Counted from the stretch's first letter, positions 7,720 through 14,672 are shown. The stretch is DNA of 21,515 nt from an uncultured Lachnospiraceae bacterium (GCA_910587495.1 CAJUMT010000032.1:1-21515), one strand, 5' to 3'. Made by a program: numbers and translations. The notes: generated by a model not told the origin, from the sequence alone.

Positions 7720-9826
7720 CTTTACCTGCCTTTGCCTTTCTTAAAGAATATTTCACCTGATGCAAATATGCTTTCAGATACCGCATCTTAACATCCTCGC
7801 CTTGATAATCCTCCACACCGTAAGTTTTACAAAATTCTTCCGTAAGTGTTTCGCAAGCCTGCCCGCAGACTTTTAAAATCCCTTCGCTGACCATCTGCTT
7901 TTTCTCTTTTGTCCCGGAATCCTTGCCGAAGCGGTCTTTTGCAGCGCTATAGATTTCCTGTATATCCGTGCATTCGCTGCACATCAGGAGCATATTGGCA
8001 ACGGTGGGCATGGTTTCCGCCGCAGTTACAAATTCCTTTTTCGCTGCCCGGTCTTTCTTGGCCTGCTCTGCAGCCGTCATTCGGATGTAAGTGTCAAATA
8101 AGTCGTCACAGATAGCTTTTCCGATTCCGAAGTCCCGTATCTGTACAGGCTCCGACTGCCCTTCTCCCGCTTCTGCGCAGATGCTGCCCCGGCTATCAGC
8201 CGCTTCCTCCAGAAGCGTCATCTCTCCGAATCCTTCCTGGCAGCGTTCTCCGATAAAATATCTGTCCTTATGAAGGATTTCCTGTTCTCCCGCAAAATAA
8301 ATGCGCAGTACCGTTCCTTTGTCAAAAGCCTCCACATGCGGTTTTCGTTTTCCCCAGGTCAGGTTAAAGCCGCCGACCGTCGTATATCCGATATATTTTT
8401 CTGTCCGTAAGACCTGTTCTTTAGAGACTTCCAAAGCCGCGCAGATTTCCTCCAAAAGCGCTTCCGAATCTGTGGTATACATGGCATTTTTTCCATATAC
8501 AATGGCGGGGGCTTCCAGCTTCACCAGAACTTTAGCAGCTTTTTTCCTGACAGGCAGGGAAGATTCTTTTCCGCCTATGATACGAACCATACATTTACCG
8601 TATTCTGTGTTCCTGCCATATCCCATATAGCAGTCGGGGCTTTTCTCAAGAAGCCGCCGAATAGTATGCAGCATGTCAGGATCTCCCTTAATATACCCGC
8701 CGAATGTCTGTCCTGCGGAGATACTGGATATCTGATAGAACCGGCTGTCGCCGCTTTCATCCTCCGCCGCTCTGCCGATCCCCTTGTCCTCCGGCCTGCG
8801 GTGGTGGTACCGTTCTTCCATGCTTACATGGCGCAGCATAAGCTCCCCTGCATCATTCCTGCAAATATAACAGTGTTTGATCTGGTTCAGTTGTTCCGTG
8901 TCCTTCTGCTCATACGCCGCGGACGCCGTCTTGTCCACATATTCCCGGGAATTATTTTTGATGGCATACAAAGAAGCCGGTACTTCCACACACCGCTTTT
9001 TGTTTACAGAAAGATACGCGTTGGAAAAGATAAGGGAGTCATCCGACAGGAGCGCTTCTTTTTCCCGCTCATCCGCACGCTGCAAAAGCAGGCCTAATAT
9101 CTTGCTTCCGTCTATATAATCCTGTGTGTTCTCCTGGCCGCCATTCACACTCTTACAGACCATGGGATCCTCCAGATATAATTCATATTCCAGCACATCC
9201 GCATTCGGGGAGATCTGAACCGCATTTGATATTGCTTTGTCCTCCCTGTCCTTTTCGGCATACGGTTCCAAAGTGACCGATACCTCTCCAAGCCCCCGGG
9301 TTCTGCTGATGCCCATATGTTTCAGAACCGTGCAGCACAGTCCAAGGTCGGACGCATGCTCCCCTTCCAACAGCACGTCCGCCCGGAAAATCAGGCCTTT
9401 TTTTATCACTCTCGTCGTGCGAAGAGACCCTTCCTCGGCGATCCCTGTCTCTTCGTTCAGCCTTGTCTGTGTCCTTGTATAGGTAAAATGGCTGACCACG
9501 TTCTGCCGGCACACCACGGGCGACGGCAAAAGCCTCTCTACCTCCGCCTTATAGTCGTGTATATGCTCTATGTAAGCATTGCCCAGCCGCAGGCTGCCCA
9601 TGTTTGCGCCTTTGTCTCCAAAAATCTTCCTGACCGGTATCTCTTTTCCCCAGTCGTTAAGCTCCTGGGCGCACTCCCGCAGGCATCCCTTGATCCGCTT
9701 GCCCGGAATATACGGAAATCCGTATGTATCATAACAAATATCCGTGTCGATCAGGCTGTTGTACACGCCTCCGTCCGACACGCACAGATCGCTTAACAGC
9801 TTTATTTTCAATTGATATTGTCCCAT
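7703..9826 (-). CDS. Csx10-like multi-RAMP protein with helical C-terminal tail
   Basis: The start is taken as the ATG at 9826 (707 residues, MGQYQLKIKLLS...). It lies one base after the cas10 stop, and GGAGGAGGG at 9832-9840 is directly upstream; an earlier in-frame codon at 9862 lies inside cas10 without such a site. Visible parts: an N-terminal Cas7-like RAMP unit with IPGKRIKGCLRE at about 40-51 and SRTRGLGEV at 174-182; a middle unit with DYIDGSKILGLL and GYGRNTEYGKC near 400-412; a Cas5/Csx10-like end with VGGFNLTWGKRKP near 484-496 and GERCQEGFGEM at 526-536. Residues about 570-707 are almost wholly helical and charged and look like an added domain. Csx10 is the Cas5-type subunit of III-D complexes and likely holds the crRNA 5' tag. 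The csx10 assignment is moderate; RAMP identity is firm. Confidence 0.8.
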   Translation of the reverse strand: MGQYQLKIKLLSDLCVSDGGVYNSLIDTDICYDTYGFPYIPGKRIKGCLRECAQELNDWGKEIPVRKIFGDKGANMGSLRLGNAYIEHIHDYKAEVERLLPSPVVCRQNVVSHFTYTRTQTRLNEETGIAEEGSLRTTRVIKKGLIFRADVLLEGEHASDLGLCCTVLKHMGISRTRGLGEVSVTLEPYAEKDREDKAISNAVQISPNADVLEYELYLEDPMVCKSVNGGQENTQDYIDGSKILGLLLQRADEREKEALLSDDSLIFSNAYLSVNKKRCVEVPASLYAIKNNSREYVDKTASAAYEQKDTEQLNQIKHCYICRNDAGELMLRHVSMEERYHHRRPEDKGIGRAAEDESGDSRFYQISSISAGQTFGGYIKGDPDMLHTIRRLLEKSPDCYMGYGRNTEYGKCMVRIIGGKESSLPVRKKAAKVLVKLEAPAIVYGKNAMYTTDSEALLEEICAALEVSKEQVLRTEKYIGYTTVGGFNLTWGKRKPHVEAFDKGTVLRIYFAGEQEILHKDRYFIGERCQEGFGEMTLLEEAADSRGSICAEAGEGQSEPVQIRDFGIGKAICDDLFDTYIRMTAAEQAKKDRAAKKEFVTAAETMPTVANMLLMCSECTDIQEIYSAAKDRFGKDSGTKEKKQMVSEGILKVCGQACETLTEEFCKTYGVEDYQGEDVKMRYLKAYLHQVKYSLRKAKAGKDEKSS

Positions 9827-9827
9827 T

Positions 9828-11372
9828 CTAACCCTCCTCCTCAGCGCTGTCCGCCGCAGCATCCGGATCTATATAGTAATCCATCATCTCCAACGCGTCA
9901 TACCATTTTGCCGTATGATCCTCCCAAAAGGCCGCGTCTTCGCCATCCGGAAGCTTCCATCCTCTGGAATCCAGGAAATTAATCAAAAGCCGCATCTGAT
10001 GTTCGCCCTGGGCATAAGTATTCCGCAGGTCTTTGGCAAAGGAACGGGGCATTTTCTTTTCGTTTTGGAAATACCGCACCGCTTCTTTAAAACGGTCAAA
10101 CGCAAAAGCTTCCTGGTTGAGCTTTTTTAAGCCCCCCTCCTGTTTGGTTGCTATGTAATAAGGCCTGGTAAGCAGCGAGTATCTGCCCTCCAGCCGGTAC
10201 TCTCTTTGGCGCATCAGCTTTAAATTCTGCGCATGGACATTTTTACATATATGAAAATCCACGAAGTTCCCAATACGCCCGTGATCCATATACCGTGCCT
10301 CTTTCGCCCGCTTTTTCGCGGATTCACAGCATTCCTCCGCCACTTCATACCCCACATGGAACGGGAAATGGCTGTTGATAAACGCGGCTCCAGCGCAGAC
10401 GCTGAATCCGTATTTTTTGATGCTTTCGGCGTCGGTATCTCCTGTCATGGTAAGTCCCGCCACCCTGCGGCAAAAATATTCAATCGTCGCCAGGGCGATC
10501 CGGCCATTGCACACATAAGTAATATCGTCTCCTGCCACCAGAATTTTCCTGACAAAATACATTTTCCCTTTTACGGCGTCTTTATTAAAATGATCCGACA
10601 TTTCCTGAAAAGTCTGCTTAAAGGACTCATTGATATTGCAGGAAATGTTTCGCATCTTCTGCACCGCTTGTTTGTAATCCCTGATCCCCTGGATCTGTTC
10701 ACGGATTCTAAGCCCCATATTATTGCCGTCTATATGGACGACCGCAATCGTACTATCCACGCCTTTTTGAATTACATAATGGTCAAAGATCCGCGCCGCC
10801 CGGTCTCCTGCAGCAATGCTTTCGCTTTTCTTCTTTTTCAGGCCTGTTTCCGTACTTACATCGCCGTCGCTTAAGGGATAGCCGGTCTTTACTTCCACCT
10901 GCATAATCGGAAGCGCGCCCAAAGGCTTCGATACGATCATGTCTGCTTTTGTACGGTTCATCTGCTCATGAAGTTTTTGGTAATCATTCTGATAATCTCC
11001 CGTGCAGTCCACCACGGCTACCGCCAGCTGCAGAGAATATGTGTGCTTCATTACATAAGCGGACATTCTTTTGTTGATCTCAAGACACAGCTGCCTGTCC
11101 CGGAAGATCACATAGGCATTGCCGCCGCCCACGAAGAGTATCTGCACCTCTTTTTTCCCCTCTTCAAAGGGAAGCGCCTTCTTCCCCTCGCACCACTGCA
11201 TCTCCATAGACGGAGACGGTTTCATGGAATCCACCGCATACCGCAGCGCTTCCGCAATAATGTCCTCCACGATTGCCGATGCGCCGACGGCGTCTTTTAC
11301 TTTTGTGGTGCGGAAGATATACTTCTGTATTCCACGCACATCATACATGGCCAGTACCGGCTGACTTGTCAT
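9828..11372 (-). CDS. cas10: Cas10 without HD domain, cyclase GDD motif present
   Basis: A 514-residue Cas10/Cmr2-type large subunit. It opens directly with the first Palm domain (MYDVRGIQKYIFRT at about 9-22, then VGASAIVEDI and LFVGGGNAY). The second Palm has HIDGNNMG at 213-220 and VAGDDITYV at 279-287, the GGDD-type motif that makes cyclic oligoadenylate from ATP (AGDD here). It is followed by FSVCAGAAF and a helix AEECCESAKKRAKEAR typical of the family. Most Cas10 proteins are 700-1000 residues with an N-terminal HD DNase; that domain is absent, and no CxxC zinc pair is seen between the Palms. The enzyme therefore probably signals but does not cut DNA itself. The ATG overlaps the CARF-HEPN stop as ATGA, with TAAGGAGGA nine bases upstream. 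Confidence 0.92.
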   Translation of the reverse strand: MTSQPVLAMYDVRGIQKYIFRTTKVKDAVGASAIVEDIIAEALRYAVDSMKPSPSMEMQWCEGKKALPFEEGKKEVQILFVGGGNAYVIFRDRQLCLEINKRMSAYVMKHTYSLQLAVAVVDCTGDYQNDYQKLHEQMNRTKADMIVSKPLGALPIMQVEVKTGYPLSDGDVSTETGLKKKKSESIAAGDRAARIFDHYVIQKGVDSTIAVVHIDGNNMGLRIREQIQGIRDYKQAVQKMRNISCNINESFKQTFQEMSDHFNKDAVKGKMYFVRKILVAGDDITYVCNGRIALATIEYFCRRVAGLTMTGDTDAESIKKYGFSVCAGAAFINSHFPFHVGYEVAEECCESAKKRAKEARYMDHGRIGNFVDFHICKNVHAQNLKLMRQREYRLEGRYSLLTRPYYIATKQEGGLKKLNQEAFAFDRFKEAVRYFQNEKKMPRSFAKDLRNTYAQGEHQMRLLINFLDSRGWKLPDGEDAAFWEDHTAKWYDALEMMDYYIDPDAAADSAEEEG

Positions 11373-13102
11373 ACTCTTGGTTCCTCCTTAGTTGTCATTC
11401 CTATATCATTATTTTTAAGTCCATGGCACATCAGATCTTTCACATGTGTAAATTCCTTTTCCACACAGATTCCATGGTCTCTTTCCAGACGTTTCAATGC
11501 ATTTTTCTCATCTTCCTCTATCCCTTCCTCGCTGGCATGGTTAATCCGGTTCCGGATCATTTTCAAAGGAAGATAATATTTCATCATATGGTACAATTCC
11601 CCGCCGGAAACATTACTCTCCGGTATATCTCCCGTTCCCGTATAGCCTTTCAATTTATCCAGCGCGTTTACTTTCTTCTCATATGTACCGACTTTCAGTT
11701 TTTCGTACTCCCCGGCATTGTTGTACAGAAAATAGTGTTGCCACAAGGTATCGCTTAACAGTATTTTTACAAAAGTACCCATCGCCTTTGGCTTGCTGTT
11801 CCATTTTTCTCTTGTATAAGGCAGCGAAATGGCCGTCGTATTCTCTTCGTATTTTGTCCTCAGAAAGTTTACAAGCTTCTGAACTGCTCTTTTTTCCTGA
11901 TCGGTTTTCATATATGTCTCCAGATACCGGAACCTGGAAGCAGGCAGCTTTTCCAAAGAGCCGTATTTTTCAAGCATGGATGCATATCCACATTTTAACC
12001 GGTCAGCAAACTGCCGTAATTCCTTTGGCTCCGCGATGCTGTCATAAAGTTCTACATAGAACGCCGTACTCGCCTCGGTCGCCCCCGGCTTCACACGCCG
12101 ATTCCTTTCCGGGAGATTGAGCATCCCTGACTCATAATAGTACTGCGGCATTTTCTCCACATACAGTGTCAGCGCCTGCTGCACCATATGATTATCCAGA
12201 CACCATTGAATCAGATGTGGATAAGTATATTTCTGATCCTTTTTTATGTTTAACTTCTTTCGGATCAGAGAAATCATATCACTGAAAATCTCCGAGAAAA
12301 AGCTTTCCTTTTCTTTCTTCTCCTCGTACTGATCCAATCCCTTTTGCAAATTTTCCATAATCTGATCTACCTTTTCCACATCACACAGACTCATAATATG
12401 AGAAAACTGTACGATCTGGCTTAGAAGCTCTTTTGTGTCTTCATCTTTTTCCTTTTGATAGCAGGCTTCCAAAAGTTCCGCATTCCCGGTGCTGACAAAC
12501 TGATGGATGCCGCTTAACAGCTGAAACATGTCATAAATGAAAAAAATAGAATAGATTTTCTGATCGTACCAGTTACTGTATACAATCTCTTTGCAGAAAA
12601 TATCATGATATTCCAGATACCGGATGATGACTGTCATCAGGAAACTAATATCCCGCAGACCGCCTGTATAATCAATGTACACGCTTTTCTTCTCTCCCTG
12701 GTCAAGGCCGCTCCCCGACGCGATCTGGCGGTATACTTCAACCGCCCTGACAGACGTCTCACTTTTAGAATCCGTATACGCGATCTCCTGATATGTGATC
12801 TGCTGATCCTGATAGAGTTCTCTGAGCTTTTCATCGCCTCGTATATAAGACTCTACCATCTGCTCAAAATTTTTATGGTCTTCGTGTTCCCTTACCTTTT
12901 CCGTGACAATATACAGGATCTTCCGGATCAGCTCCCCATTTCTGGCCGCTTTATAGATCAGGTATTTTACCGGGGCGTCATTCGTCTGCACGCCGTCAAA
13001 ATACTGCTGCCCTCCGTCCGCTTTCTCCGCCGTATAGCGAACGGCTTTTCGTCCTTCCTTGTAATCGCTCAGAAATAAAAGCAGTATTCCGTCTCTCCCC
13101 AT
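11369..13102 (-). CDS. CARF-HEPN ribonuclease (Csx1/Csm6-like), first gene of the operon
   Basis: A 577-residue protein. The N-terminal CARF domain carries YIDYTGGLRDIS at about 142-153, the DxTGG(x)R ligand-binding motif of cyclic-oligoadenylate sensors. A long helical middle region follows. Near the C-terminus MIRNRINHAS holds RNRINH at 517-522, matching the HEPN catalytic pattern R-x4-H. Known relatives cut RNA non-specifically when Cas10 makes its second messenger. Being first behind the promoter and overlapping cas10 by ATGA, it should be made in step with its activator. It differs clearly from the two TM1812-type copies at the other end of the operon (DxTGG rather than DxTHG), so it may sense a different ring size; that is inference. 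Start: ATG at 13102 with GGGGGA about nine bases upstream. Confidence 0.9.
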   Translation of the reverse strand: MGRDGILLLFLSDYKEGRKAVRYTAEKADGGQQYFDGVQTNDAPVKYLIYKAARNGELIRKILYIVTEKVREHEDHKNFEQMVESYIRGDEKLRELYQDQQITYQEIAYTDSKSETSVRAVEVYRQIASGSGLDQGEKKSVYIDYTGGLRDISFLMTVIIRYLEYHDIFCKEIVYSNWYDQKIYSIFFIYDMFQLLSGIHQFVSTGNAELLEACYQKEKDEDTKELLSQIVQFSHIMSLCDVEKVDQIMENLQKGLDQYEEKKEKESFFSEIFSDMISLIRKKLNIKKDQKYTYPHLIQWCLDNHMVQQALTLYVEKMPQYYYESGMLNLPERNRRVKPGATEASTAFYVELYDSIAEPKELRQFADRLKCGYASMLEKYGSLEKLPASRFRYLETYMKTDQEKRAVQKLVNFLRTKYEENTTAISLPYTREKWNSKPKAMGTFVKILLSDTLWQHYFLYNNAGEYEKLKVGTYEKKVNALDKLKGYTGTGDIPESNVSGGELYHMMKYYLPLKMIRNRINHASEEGIEEDEKNALKRLERDHGICVEKEFTHVKDLMCHGLKNNDIGMTTKEEPRV

Positions 13103-13170
13103 CCTTTGTGTCCCCCGTTTTACTCTTTCGTCAATATGCCCAGCCTGCCAATCCTGGTTCGTAAGAATGT

Positions 13171-13183
13171 AAGCAATTTGCTT
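13171..13183. repeat. Inverted repeat at the predicted operon transcription start
   Basis: AAGCAA-T-TTGCTT is a perfect 6-1-6 inverted repeat covering the expected +1 of the operon promoter. A further AAGCAA half-site lies at 13211-13216, overlapping the -35. The arrangement would suit an operator, but no regulator is identified and short A/T-rich palindromes also arise by chance. Confidence 0.4.
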
Positions 13184-13188
13184 TTATC

Positions 13189-13216
13189 AGTATACCATAT
13201 TTCGACAAAAAAGCAA
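13189..13216 (-). promoter_or_regulatory. Promoter of the cas operon (extended -10)
   Basis: On the minus strand TGGTATACT (13189-13197) is an extended -10 (TGn plus TATACT, 5 of 6 to consensus). A weak -35 TTGCTT at 13211-13216 is spaced 16 bases away. Transcription would begin near 13182, giving an untranslated leader of about 80 nt before the ATG at 13102. The -35 overlaps the T-tract of the array terminator, so terminator and promoter are packed together. Confidence 0.6.
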
Positions 13217-13261
13217 AAAAACAGAGATCCATCAGAATAAGTGATAGAAATCCCTGTTTTT
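13217..13261 (-). terminator. Rho-independent terminator after the CRISPR array
   Basis: Arms 13217-13228 and 13250-13261 form a 12-bp stem, with an inner ATCA/TGAT stem in the loop. On the minus-strand transcript the only irregular pair is a G-U wobble; on the plus strand the same position is an A-C mismatch. The stem is followed in the minus direction by a run of T. It would end array transcription before the cas operon promoter and supports leftward transcription of the array. Confidence 0.65.
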
Positions 13262-13276
13262 CGCCTGCGCGGCTGC

Positions 13277-13688
13277 AATCCAATGCCCTGTGGCGGGCTT
13301 ATACCATTTTTAACAACTCCTGATCCAGAGCCAACGCCAGAGCCTGATCCGTGTCAATGCCCTATAGCGGGTTTTTCCTATTCCTACATTTCTATGAAAG
13401 GTTGTGCTCTAAATGAGGAACTTGTGTCAATGCCCTATGGCGGGCGGTTCCATTTTCTACAAAGAATGTGTTCCTGAACTGGGTGTGCGAGAAGATACTG
13501 CAGAGTCAATGCCCTTAATCGGGCGGTTCCCATTTCTACGATAACCAGGAGCAGGAAGATGACTTCGACATCGCCTGTGTCAATGCCCTTTCTCGGGCTC
13601 TTCCCATCTCTACAATAAAATGGGATATTTGGTTCCAACAGTTATTGAAAAGTGTCAATGCCCTATAGCGGGCGATTCCCATTTCTAC
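13277..13688 (-). CRISPR. Degenerate type III CRISPR array, 6 repeats and 5 spacers
   Basis: Repeats (37 nt) lie at 13652-13688, 13577-13613, 13503-13539, 13424-13460, 13351-13387, plus a decayed copy at about 13277-13314. Spacers in the same order are 38, 37, 42, 36 and 36 nt. Read on the minus strand the repeat starts GTAGAAATGGGAA and ends GGGCATTGACAC, whose last eight bases (ATTGACAC) resemble the usual type III crRNA 5' tag. A GCCC...GGGC stem encloses a variable loop. Orientation is minus: the decayed repeat is at the cas-proximal end, as expected for the trailer, and promoter and leader are on the right. No cas6, cas1 or cas2 is visible here, so processing and acquisition would need genes elsewhere. 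Repeat divergence suggests an old array with little recent growth. Confidence 0.93.
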
Positions 13689-13745
13689 GGTATCCCTTAA
13701 AAAACCAGCCAAAATCAATGGTTTCCGGGTCCGTTTTTATGGGGT

Positions 13746-13769
13746 AATTATCAGAATATTCTGATAATT
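13746..13769. repeat. Perfect 24-bp palindrome in the CRISPR leader
   Basis: The 12-base arm AATTATCAGAAT is followed directly by its exact reverse complement, with no spacer. It begins 57 bases from the first repeat. It could be a site for a dimeric DNA-binding protein or form a hairpin in the leader RNA. It lacks an adjoining T-run in the array direction, so it is not a normal terminator of that transcript. Confidence 0.85.
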
Positions 13770-13785
13770 CGCTCTTTTTTAGAAA

Positions 13786-13799
13786 AAACATGCATGTTT
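13786..13799. repeat. Perfect 14-bp palindrome in the CRISPR leader
   Basis: AAACATGCATGTTT is perfectly self-complementary. Its centre lies 35 bp from that of the 24-bp palindrome, on the promoter side. It may be a second protein-binding site; chance is possible for a 14-mer in A/T-rich DNA. Confidence 0.7.
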
Positions 13800-13828
13800 A
13801 CAATTCGTTCATATTTGGAGCTGTTTTT

Positions 13829-13857
13829 ATTTTACAACAGGTTACGCGAAAATGCAA
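13829..13857 (-). promoter_or_regulatory. Putative CRISPR array promoter
   Basis: Minus strand: -35 TTGCAT (13852-13857), 17-base spacer, -10 TAAAAT (13829-13834). The -10 is 5 of 6 to consensus; the -35 is weak. The predicted start near 13822 points through the leader into the repeats. Confidence 0.5.
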
Positions 13858-13895
13858 GAAAAATATAATGGCCGAACTGTGAGCATCAGACTTAA

Positions 13896-13927
13896 AACAA
13901 TAAGCGCTCCGAAAAGTGCTTATTGTT
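13896..13927 (-). terminator. Hairpin terminator between toxin-antitoxin genes and CRISPR leader
   Basis: AACAATAAGCGC pairs with GTGCTTATTGTT across an 8-base loop (12 pairs, one imperfect). In the minus direction TTTTAAG follows; in the plus direction a loose T-rich stretch follows. It lies 37 bases past the restored stop of the PIN gene, so it most likely ends that operon and insulates the array promoter. Confidence 0.6.
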
Positions 13928-13964
13928 CTATGTCTTTTTCTTTTATCTCAAACGATCCTTCTCT

Positions 13965-14407
13965 TTAACATTCCACTTCGTCAACCGTAATACATGTAAT
14001 CTCTTTAAATTGTTTCAGCTGCTTATCATTTGTAAGAAATAAATCGCATCCAGACAGACATGCAGTTGCAAGCTGTAAAGCGTCCATGGATTTAAAGTCC
14101 TTATACTCTGCCCTGATCCTGGCGGTTTCTTTGCAATTTCCTGACTAATTTCTACAATCTCGATATCAGCTACCATCACTAGACGCTCGAACATATTGAT
14201 AAACTCGTACATTTTATTTCTGTATGGAAACACAAAATATTCTTCCATAGTAATTACAGATGATACTAATCTCTTATCATTGTCATATCCATATTTAAAA
14301 AAACTTCTCATCTTTTCATAATACTGCGGATTATTACTGTCTTTTTCTATAAAATATATAAAAGGTGCGGTATCAACAAAAACCGTTTCGAATTCTATCA
14401 TTTTCAC
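13965..14407 (-). pseudogene. PIN-domain toxin (VapC-like), frameshifted
   Basis: The reading frame begins MKMIEFETVFVDTAPFIYFIE, a typical PIN start with the first metal-binding Asp at residue 12. After Lys94, at about 14122-14126, the annotated frame turns into unlike sequence and stops at 14015. Moving by one base restores ARIRAEYKDFKSMDALQLA and then SGCDLFLTND, the expected C-terminal half of a PIN RNase, ending with TAA at 13965-13967 (about 147 residues in all). One missing base, probably an A in the AAAC run, explains it. Without the shift the protein lacks the last two conserved acidic clusters and should be inactive as an RNase. It overlaps the antitoxin gene by 35 nt, the usual arrangement. 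A sequencing error or natural frameshifting are alternatives. Confidence 0.82.
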
Positions 14408-14612
14408 GCATCTCCCTCATATATTCATCAACATTTTCCCCTCTTTCACTTGGAATAGAAAAACTGTCCCAATCAATAGAAGCTTTTTCCGTTTTCTTTT
14501 TAGGGGAACTTAATAAAGTAACAATAACCTCTGTTCCGTCGTACTCCCTTATATCATCTTCTTCAATAATAACAGCATTTCCCCGTATGACTCCTTTTAC
14601 GGCTGCAAGCAT
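14373..14612 (-). CDS. Antitoxin partner of the PIN toxin
   Basis: A 79-residue protein (MLAAVKGVIRGNAVIIEEDD...). A strand-rich N-terminus with IREYDGTEVIVTLL suggests a small DNA-binding fold (AbrB- or MazE-like), followed by a basic KKKTEK linker and an acidic helical C-terminus (ENVDEYMREMRENDRI) that would bind the toxin. Antitoxins of this shape pair with PIN toxins in Firmicutes; I do not recognise a specific named family. AAGGGGG lies about eight bases before the ATG at 14612, and the stop lies inside the toxin start, so the two are translationally coupled. The gene appears intact although its toxin is broken. Autoregulation is usual for such pairs, but no clear operator is seen. Confidence 0.72.
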   Translation of the reverse strand: MLAAVKGVIRGNAVIIEEDDIREYDGTEVIVTLLSSPKKKTEKASIDWDSFSIPSERGENVDEYMREMRENDRIRNGFC

Positions 14613-14643
14613 AATAATACCCCCTTATCTTTGATCTGTATAT

Positions 14644-14672
14644 ATAATAACAACACTTCCCTGTTTTTTCAA
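14644..14672 (-). promoter_or_regulatory. Promoter of the toxin-antitoxin operon
   Basis: Minus strand: -35 TTGAAA (14667-14672, 5 of 6), 17-base spacer, -10 TATTAT (14644-14649, 5 of 6). This is the best sigma-70 type promoter in the window by eye. Transcription would begin near 14637, about 25 bases before the antitoxin ATG. Confidence 0.68.

Larger units (their letters stand above)
13689..13822 (-). promoter_or_regulatory. CRISPR leader region
   Basis: An A/T-rich stretch of about 134 bases between the predicted array promoter start and the first repeat, with no coding sense in either direction. It contains two perfect palindromes (listed separately) and T-runs. It is placed here because the repeats are best preserved on this side. 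Confidence 0.6.

Noticed and set aside
172..13078. Many plus-strand reading frames of 60-213 codons opposite the cas genes
   Set aside because: They are antisense shadows of strong minus-strand genes with family motifs, and lack ribosome sites and protein-like composition.
13241..13477. Open reading frame of 78 codons on the plus strand across the CRISPR repeats
   Set aside because: It runs through repeats and spacers, has no ribosome site, and its peptide simply repeats the translated CRISPR repeat.
13435..13718. Two short minus-strand reading frames with repeated VEMG-R-RALT peptides
   Set aside because: The repeating peptide is the CRISPR repeat read as protein; spacing equals repeat plus spacer.
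13712..13745. Possible extra degenerate CRISPR repeat beyond the leader-proximal repeat (TCAATG...GGG)
   Set aside because: The implied spacer would be only about 23 bases and the rest does not align; judged chance similarity.
13746..13780. 24-bp palindrome plus T-run as a plus-strand terminator
   Set aside because: Nothing is transcribed rightward into it, the T-run is displaced by several bases, and the stem is almost all A-T.
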